Shown: positions 5,727 to 9,983 of the stretch, one piece after another
How the letters are laid out: each line of letters begins with the position of its first letter
Numbering within the stretch: the stretch's first letter is position 1
Source: Caldivirga sp.
GTDB lineage: Archaea > Thermoproteota > Thermoprotei > Thermoproteales > Thermocladiaceae
DNA: 9,983 bases
Direction: 5' to 3'
Assembly: GCA_028275645.1 (NCBI GenBank)
Contig: JAPWUH010000033.1
Coordinates: 1-9,983, forward strand
The notes under the pieces: model-generated
Told to the model about the DNA's origin: nothing
The model's input: the letters and a program-made list of their open reading frames with translations, nothing else
Database searches by the model: none
Position numbers and translations under genes: made by a program

Positions 5727-7085
5727 ATGGTTAACTTGCGTGACAGGGTTAAGGAATTAATGAGTAGGCTTGAGGCTGATTACAGGTCCAGGACTCGTAA
5801 ATCCCTTGAAATTTTCAATAGGGCCAGTAGACTACTCCCAGGCGGCACCACGTATCAGATAAGGTTCTTCAAACCATACCCAATATACGTGACTAGGGCT
5901 AAGGGGGTTAACGTATGGGATGTTGATGGTAATCAGTACGTGGATTACTGGATGGGCCATGGGGCACATATAATGGGGCACTCACCCGACTTCGTGGTTA
6001 AGGCTGTTAACGAGGCAGCCCTCAACGGCACACACCTAGGCTACCCAAATACCCTTGAGGTTGAGTACGCCGAGTTATTAACCAAAGTGATACCGAATGC
6101 TGAGATGGTTAGGTTCTCCAACAGCGGCACCGAGGCTAACATGTATGCCGTTAGGCTGGCCAGGGCCTACACGGGGCGCAAGTATATAGTTAAGATTGAG
6201 GGTGGCTGGCATGGGGGTTATGATGCGCTTCACGTGGGCGTCAACCCACCCTTCGAGGGTCCTGAGAGCCTTGGCCTACCTGAGGAGTACATTAAGTACA
6301 CGCTGGTTGTGCCCTACAACGACCTAAACGCCCTGGAGAGGGCATTGAGCAGACACGAGGTGGCGGCAGTGATAATCGAGCCCGTCCTGGGTTCAGGGGG
6401 CTGTATCGAACCCCAACCCAACTACCTGAGGGGGGTTAGGGAATTGACCATGAGGTACGGTTCCCTCCTAATATTTGACGAGGTTATTACGGGGTTCAGG
6501 CTAGCCCTTGGTGGTGGGCAAGAGTACTTCAACGTTAAGGCCGATATAGTGACCCTAGGCAAGATAATCGGCGGCGGATACCCAGGGGCAGGGGCTATTG
6601 CATCCACCTCGGAGATCATGGAGCTGCTTAACCATGTTAAGAGACCTAACGCAAGGGCTAGGAGTTTCCACGGTGGTACATTCACAGGTAACGTAATTAC
6701 ACTAACAGCCGGCTACGCAATGATCAATTACCTGAGGCAGAACAGGAGCATCTATGACCAGTTTAACGAGCTTTGGGATTGGACCCGCAGGAGGATTAAT
6801 GAGGTTTGCGAGGGCCATGATAGGTTATGCTGGGCCACCGGGGTAGGCAGCATGATTGGGATTCACTTCACCACGAGTAAGCCCATCAACGTCAGGGAGG
6901 CCTACCAGTTGAGGATTGATGAGTCGCTCTACGACCTAATGCACCTCTACATGAGGGTCAACGGCATACTGTACATGACTGAACACATGCCGCACCTACT
7001 ACCATCAATAATACACAGTAGGGAGCACGCTCAAGCCCTAGTGGATGCATTAGACAACATGCTCAGCATGATAACGCATGGTTAA
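5727..7085 (+). CDS. Class III PLP-dependent aminotransferase, glutamate-1-semialdehyde aminomutase-like
   Basis: The 452-residue protein is a complete fold-type I PLP enzyme. Visible features in order: SLEIFNRASRLLPGGTT (26-42), GVNVWDVDGNQYVDYWMGHGA, phosphate-binding SNSGTEA (131-137), WHGGYDA (161-167), the cofactor-ring Asp in FDEVITGFR (D251), and the Schiff-base lysine in TLGKIIGGG (K279), 28 residues later as in glutamate-1-semialdehyde aminomutase (HemL). The G-T-F-T-G-N-x-I-T-x-T-A-G segment also fits. Two regions depart from classical HemL. After PGG it has TTYQIRFFKPYP instead of VNSPVRAF. The lid after the lysine is YPGAGAIAS instead of LPVGAYGG. These resemble the GSA-like beta-amino-acid aminotransferases. 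No haem genes lie nearby. It may be HemL, but an amino-acid aminotransferase or aminomutase of another substrate is at least as likely, so I give no symbol. It starts 37 bases after the previous stop; the upstream stretch has only a weak TATA candidate, so read-through from 4508-5689 is possible. Confidence 0.9.
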   Translation: MVNLRDRVKELMSRLEADYRSRTRKSLEIFNRASRLLPGGTTYQIRFFKPYPIYVTRAKGVNVWDVDGNQYVDYWMGHGAHIMGHSPDFVVKAVNEAALNGTHLGYPNTLEVEYAELLTKVIPNAEMVRFSNSGTEANMYAVRLARAYTGRKYIVKIEGGWHGGYDALHVGVNPPFEGPESLGLPEEYIKYTLVVPYNDLNALERALSRHEVAAVIIEPVLGSGGCIEPQPNYLRGVRELTMRYGSLLIFDEVITGFRLALGGGQEYFNVKADIVTLGKIIGGGYPGAGAIASTSEIMELLNHVKRPNARARSFHGGTFTGNVITLTAGYAMINYLRQNRSIYDQFNELWDWTRRRINEVCEGHDRLCWATGVGSMIGIHFTTSKPINVREAYQLRIDESLYDLMHLYMRVNGILYMTEHMPHLLPSIIHSREHAQALVDALDNMLSMITHG

Positions 7086-7136
7086 CGTAAACCACTAAGC
7101 TATAGGGCCACGGCAATTACCAAGCGACATTATCAG

Positions 7137-7160
7137 TTTATCAAGTTTTCAATTAATTTA
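7137..7160 (+). terminator. T-rich stretch after the aminotransferase gene, possible terminator
   Basis: Short T runs (TTTATC, AGTTTTC, AATTTA) follow the aminotransferase stop by about 50-75 bases and precede the next promoter. Archaeal transcripts commonly end in such U-rich stretches without a hairpin. The match is not distinctive. Confidence 0.25.
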
Positions 7161-7170
7161 CGCTACTAGA

Positions 7171-7183
7171 AACAAATAAAAAA
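7171..7183 (+). promoter_or_regulatory. TATA-like element of the 7201 gene
   Basis: The A/T block AACAAATAAAAAA is centred about 24 bases before the ATG at 7201, fitting a leaderless start. It is less canonical than the other boxes in the window. Confidence 0.5.
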
Positions 7184-7200
7184 CCAGGGTTAAATTAAGC

Positions 7201-7566
7201 ATGATGAAGAGTTGGCTATTGATAACACTAGCGCTCGCGGTTGGGCTTACCGGCACGGTGGTTGCTATGGATATGCACGGGGTCTTAGCGTACATAAGCT
7301 ACCACCTAATACTACCCCCACCTCCAAGTTACGTGGCAATACCGGCATACGTTAACCTAGGTAACCTAACCCCAGGTATGGCTGGTAGTGCCAGCGCCAC
7401 CGCCCATCTTTACGTCAACTCCACGGGTTACTTCAGGGTGAAGTTACATGATGATGGCCTTAATGACGTCTTCAGTAACTTAACGGTAGTCCTCCAGATT
7501 GGGGGACGGTCAATAATCCTCAATCTGGAGAGGGATGAGGCAACGGTTAACCTAACCCCCAGGTAA
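7201..7566 (+). CDS. Secreted beta-rich surface protein, 5' part of a frameshifted gene
   Basis: In its own frame this encodes 121 residues and ends at the TAA at 7564-7566. It begins with a signal peptide or anchor: MMK, then a hydrophobic core (about 5-22, WLLITLALAVGLTGTVVA). The rest is strand-like and rich in N-x-S/T sequons (NLT about 55, NST 73, NLT 93, NLT 117), as in a secreted S-layer-associated or filament-type beta-sandwich. No catalytic motif is visible. The last readable residues are ATVNLTP-R-stop, but removing one C from the run of five C at 7556-7560 gives NLTPGNYTMAVTIYY and opens a further 50 residues to the TAG at 7712. The earlier NLTPG (about 55-59) shows the same wording. 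The full protein would be about 170 residues. Export of small jelly-roll subunits of this kind is known for the TasA-like bundling pili of Pyrobaculum, but a link to that family is speculation. Confidence 0.7.
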   Translation: MMKSWLLITLALAVGLTGTVVAMDMHGVLAYISYHLILPPPPSYVAIPAYVNLGNLTPGMAGSASATAHLYVNSTGYFRVKLHDDGLNDVFSNLTVVLQIGGRSIILNLERDEATVNLTPR

Positions 7567-7714
7567 CTACACGATGGCTGTAACAATCTACTATGTGGTT
7601 AGTGATAATCCACATGGGCCACCATATGTAGCCAATAAACCACTAATAACGATAACACCCATTAAGGGGAGTGAGAGGCCGCCTAGCAACCAAACGGGGA
7701 CGGAAGGCGATTAG
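7559..7714 (+). pseudogene. Frameshifted 3' continuation of the 7201 secreted protein
   Basis: This is the frame +1 relative to the 7201 start. It reads PGNYTMAVTIYYVVSDNP, then a segment containing HGPPYV, KPLITITP and a polar tail with SNQTGTEGD, ending at TAG 7712-7714. Its composition (alternating hydrophobic strands, NYT and NQT sequons, acidic tail) continues the upstream protein smoothly, and there is no promoter or ribosome binding site that would make the internal ATG at 7574 an independent start. One extra base in the C run at 7556-7560 separates the two frames. It could be a sequencing error, a real inactivating mutation, or a site of +1 slippage. Confidence 0.65.
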
Positions 7715-7785
7715 GCATAGTGGATAGCTAGACTTTAATCTTAAAGCCAAACCAATGCCGTTACAGCCTTAAAAAGTCGTGTCCT

Positions 7786-7803
7786 CTATTTTTGCCTACT
7801 TTA
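7786..7803 (+). terminator. Pyrimidine/T-rich tract, possible terminator before cca
   Basis: The tract contains TATTTTTGCC and then ACTTT, lying 72-90 bases after the stop of the extended surface-protein frame. U-rich archaeal terminators look like this. It also overlaps the area where the cca promoter must be, so the call is weak. Confidence 0.25.
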
Positions 7804-7813
7804 AGCTCTATAA

Positions 7814-7819
7814 GGAGGT
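7814..7819 (+). promoter_or_regulatory. Shine-Dalgarno sequence of cca
   Basis: GGAGGT is the strongest ribosome binding site in the window and lies 13 bases before the GTG at 7833. Most other genes here look leaderless. It implies a 5' leader, with the TATA-like CTTAAAAAG at about 7768-7776 then the better promoter candidate. The alternative element CTTTAAGC (7799-7806) would give a leaderless GTG start and leave this site untranscribed. Confidence 0.5.
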
Positions 7820-7832
7820 TAAAAAGCGTTGA

Positions 7833-9224
7833 GTGTTAGTGGGGTTTGTGGTTAGGGTGGAGGATGTTGTTGAGGAGGCGCTTAGGTTAGTTAAGCCGAG
7901 TCAAGAGGAGGTTAATACTGTCAATGAGGTTGCTAAGGCGATTACCGAGATGCTTAGTGATGAGGTTAGGTCCCTTGGACTTGAGGGTGAGGTTACCCTA
8001 CAGGGTTCAGTTGCCCACAACACATGGCTACCTGGGGATAGGGACATAGACGTCTTCATAATACTCCCACGTAGCGAAAGGTACATTAACATGGTTAAGT
8101 CAGGCGAGTTAATCAGGGAGTTGGCTAATGCACTCTCCAGGAGGGGGATTAACTGGGTTATGAATTACGCCCAGCACCCATACCTAACGTTAACGTATAA
8201 TGGGTTTAACGTTGACGTGGTGCCGTGCATAAGGATGAGCATGGGTGAGAAGCCCATCACTGCTGCTGATAGGTCACCACTCCATACGCTTTACCTTAGG
8301 GATAGGTTAAGGGGGCTTGAGGATGATGTCAGGCTGCTTAAGCTCATGATGAAGAGGATAGGTGTATATGGGGCTGAGGTTAAGGTACAGGGCTTCAGCG
8401 GCTACTTGGCGGAGTTACTTACAATAGCCTACGGGGGCTTCCTTAACGTGGTTAAGGCCGCCTCAGGTTGGGTACCATTCAGGGTTAGGATTAGCCTAAC
8501 GGCGCATGGTGGCGTTAGGTTTAACGCACCGTTGGTGGTCATTGACCCAGTCGACCCCAATAGAAACGTTGCCGCGGCCGTTTCACTGGACTCAATGGCC
8601 ACCTTCATAGCCGCGTCAAGGCGGCTACTCAAGTACCCAAGCATGGTGTTCTTCAGGGATGTAGCCCCAGTGCCTAGGCCAAGCGTCACGGCGCCAACAC
8701 TGGTCATTTATGGGGATTACCCGAGGGGTTACGTTGAAGATATTGTATGGGGTCAATTAAGGAGCATTGCATCGTCAATTTGGAACATTATTAAGAGGGA
8801 TGGGTTCAAGCCAGTGGACATAGGCCTATACACACCCCAGGATAGGTACATAGTCATCATGATTACGGTTGAGGAAGCTGAGTTACCACCCCTCGAGGAG
8901 CACGTGGGCCCACCTGTCTGGACTGAGGAATCAGAGGCGTTCATCAGCAAGTACATTGATTCAGGTGACGTAATAGGCCCCTTCATTAGGGGTGGGAGGT
9001 GGGTTGTCATTAGGGCTAGGAGGGTTAGGTCCATTAAGGACTCGGTGCTCAGGGGGCTTAGGGCCATTGGGAGCGGCGTGGTGAGGGATTCGTTATTGAG
9101 GGGTGAGGCCAGGTTGATAAGCAGTGTAGCCCAAGTAAGTGAACTACCCCCGGAGATTAGGGACTCGGCGTTAGTATTCATGAGTAAGAGACCCAGCTGG
9201 TTAACAAAACCTGAATCCGGCTAG
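7833..9224 (+). CDS. cca: Archaeal class I CCA-adding tRNA nucleotidyltransferase
   Basis: The enzyme adds or repairs the 3' CCA end of tRNAs from CTP and ATP without a nucleic acid template. It is required because archaeal tRNA genes often lack CCA. The 463-residue length and motifs fit the archaeal class I enzyme. The nucleotidyltransferase motif is GSVAHNTWLPGDRDIDVFI (about 58-76) with metal-binding D71 and D73; the third carboxylate is D128 in GFNVDVVPC. YAQHPYLTL precedes it, and TAADRSPLHTLYL follows (His-containing motif that contacts the incoming nucleotide in this family). LLKLMMKRIGVYGAEVKVQGFSGYLAELL (positions about 168-196) belongs to the central PAP-like domain, and the tail and body domains follow. 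GTG at 7833 is taken as the start because the protein N-terminus (VEDVVEEALRLVKPSQEE) aligns with the family soon after it. GTG codons at 7839, 7848 and 7857 are alternatives. All catalytic residues are present, so it should be active. It ends 40 bases before the endonuclease IV gene. Confidence 0.97.
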   Translation: MLVGFVVRVEDVVEEALRLVKPSQEEVNTVNEVAKAITEMLSDEVRSLGLEGEVTLQGSVAHNTWLPGDRDIDVFIILPRSERYINMVKSGELIRELANALSRRGINWVMNYAQHPYLTLTYNGFNVDVVPCIRMSMGEKPITAADRSPLHTLYLRDRLRGLEDDVRLLKLMMKRIGVYGAEVKVQGFSGYLAELLTIAYGGFLNVVKAASGWVPFRVRISLTAHGGVRFNAPLVVIDPVDPNRNVAAAVSLDSMATFIAASRRLLKYPSMVFFRDVAPVPRPSVTAPTLVIYGDYPRGYVEDIVWGQLRSIASSIWNIIKRDGFKPVDIGLYTPQDRYIVIMITVEEAELPPLEEHVGPPVWTEESEAFISKYIDSGDVIGPFIRGGRWVVIRARRVRSIKDSVLRGLRAIGSGVVRDSLLRGEARLISSVAQVSELPPEIRDSALVFMSKRPSWLTKPESG

Positions 9225-9232
9225 CGGGTTAA

Positions 9233-9250
9233 CTTAATTAAAGTTTAAAC
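9233..9250 (+). promoter_or_regulatory. TATA region of the endonuclease IV gene
   Basis: The A/T stretch CTTAATTAAAGTTTAAAC is centred about 25 bases before the ATG at 9265 and fits a leaderless start. The exact hexamer cannot be chosen. Confidence 0.5.
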
Positions 9251-9264
9251 CGAGACCCACACGG

Positions 9265-9983
9265 ATGGCTAAGGTTTACCTAGGGCCAGCCGGGGTACCA
9301 CTGGCGCTTAAGGGTAAGAGGGGTGCTGGCACGCTGGATGGTATAAGGTACGTTAAGGACGTTGGTTTAAACGCGATGGAGGTTGAGTTCGTGCAGGGGG
9401 TTAGGATGAGTAGGGATGCCGCCAAGGAGGCTGGTGAACTGGCTAGGGAACTTGGGGTTAGGTTATCCATACATGCACCGTACTTCATAAACCTATGCAG
9501 CGAGGAGTCCGAGAAGGTTGAGGCCAGTTTAAGGAGACTTCAGGAATCGTTAGATAGGGGTGAGGCCATGGGGGCTACTGTGGTGGTCTTTCACCCAGCA
9601 TACTACGGTAAGATGGGGCCTGAGGGCTGCTATAACTCGGTTAAGGACAATGTGCTCAAGTTAATCGACTGGATGAGGGAGAATGGGGTTAGTCACGTGA
9701 AGCTCGGGTTAGAGGTTATGGCTAGGAGGAGTCAGTTCGGGGGCCTCGAGGAGACGTTTAGGCTGGTTAAAGAGATTAATAACCCACAGGTCGTGGCTGT
9801 AGTGGACTGGGGCCACGTCTACGCTAGGAATGGTGGATCAATAAACTACAGGGAGGTTTTGGACATGTGGAGGAGCTACTTCGGAAACCAGGCCATGCAC
9901 ACCCACTTCACCTGCGTGAGGTATAGAAATGGCGAGTGGGTTGATGAACACGAGCCCATAGACACCAATAACCCACCCTTCGA
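9265..9983 (+). CDS. nfo: Endonuclease IV (AP endonuclease family 2), 3' end beyond the window
   Basis: The first 239 residues are present and the frame is open to the window end, so the C-terminal part (about 35-45 residues by family length) is missing. Endonuclease IV is a TIM-barrel, tri-zinc enzyme that cuts 5' of abasic sites in base excision repair. Visible metal ligands: H70 in SIHAPYFINL, H110 in VVFHPAYYG, E150 in LGLEVM, D181 and H184 in DWGHVYA, H214 in MHTHF (or H212), and D227 and H229 in WVDEHEPID. This is the order seen in Nfo; the final Glu ligand lies past the window edge. DWGH replaces the bacterial DTCH, a difference that leaves the ligands intact. The opening MAKVYLGPAGVPLALKG also matches archaeal members. 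A sugar-isomerase-like relative of the same barrel cannot be excluded, but HAPYFINL and VDEHEP favour endonuclease IV. It probably has its own promoter after cca. Confidence 0.9.
   Translation, partial: MAKVYLGPAGVPLALKGKRGAGTLDGIRYVKDVGLNAMEVEFVQGVRMSRDAAKEAGELARELGVRLSIHAPYFINLCSEESEKVEASLRRLQESLDRGEAMGATVVVFHPAYYGKMGPEGCYNSVKDNVLKLIDWMRENGVSHVKLGLEVMARRSQFGGLEETFRLVKEINNPQVVAVVDWGHVYARNGGSINYREVLDMWRSYFGNQAMHTHFTCVRYRNGEWVDEHEPIDTNNPPF

Noticed and set aside
7574..7714. Independent small gene starting at the ATG at 7574
   Set aside because: No promoter or ribosome binding site, and the translation before that ATG (PGNYT) already continues the upstream protein, so it is the tail of a frameshifted gene.
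7733..7746. CTTTAATCTTAAAG inverted repeat in the gap before cca
   Set aside because: Short, A/T-only stem with a 2-base loop, not positioned relative to a TATA box; likely chance in A/T-rich spacer.
8429..9181. Long minus-strand open frames opposite cca
   Set aside because: Ser/Thr/Leu-rich shadow translations caused by the codon bias of cca; no promoter or motif supports them.
1..9983. Defence island, CRISPR array, insertion sequence or tRNA gene
   Set aside because: No repeats with regular spacing, transposase or integrase motifs, or tRNA T-arm patterns were seen on either strand.

Overview
The window looks like chromosome from a hyperthermophilic crenarchaeon, most likely of the Thermoproteales (a Caldivirga or Vulcanisaeta type genome; the genus is a guess from codon style and gene content). 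The evidence is an archaeal class I CCA-adding enzyme, a two-domain Sua5, AMMECR1, an archaeal endonuclease IV, heavy use of GTT/AGG/TTA-type codons, and TATA boxes centred about 24-27 bases before the start codon, so that most mRNAs should be leaderless. There are no rRNA or tRNA genes, insertion sequences or CRISPR arrays.

Layout. Bases about 45-400 hold no intact gene, but the minus strand carries the decayed C-terminal third of a thiolase. At 440-1081 (+) is a membrane-anchored coiled-coil protein with a possible Roadblock/LC7-like domain, overlapping tail to tail with an AMMECR1 gene (1063-1722, -). The divergent gap that follows (1723-1910) holds a well-formed candidate box C/D sRNA (1819-1868) and the promoter of an MFS transporter, with a perfect 17-base inverted repeat between its TATA box and start codon. 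The transporter (1911-3260) is followed by sua5 (3405-4463, tRNA t6A synthesis), then a pair with 6 bases between them: a membrane-anchored thioredoxin/DsbA-like protein without its cysteines (4508-5284) and a small helical protein (5291-5689). Next is a glutamate-1-semialdehyde-aminomutase-like class III aminotransferase (5727-7085).

At 7201 starts a small secreted beta-rich protein whose frame is broken at a run of five C; the downstream frame (7559-7714) clearly continues it. The CCA-adding enzyme (7833-9224) and a 3'-truncated endonuclease IV (9265 to the window end) close the window.

How the genes relate: sua5, cca and the candidate C/D sRNA all concern stable-RNA maturation or modification but are not one operon. 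Endonuclease IV repairs abasic sites, important at high temperature. The rest (transporter, surface proteins, aminotransferase) appear to be separate units, each mostly with its own promoter. I see no defence system or multi-gene novel system here. The most useful leads are the C/D sRNA, the operator-like palindrome, the frameshifted surface protein, the cysteine-less DsbA-like protein and the thiolase remnant.
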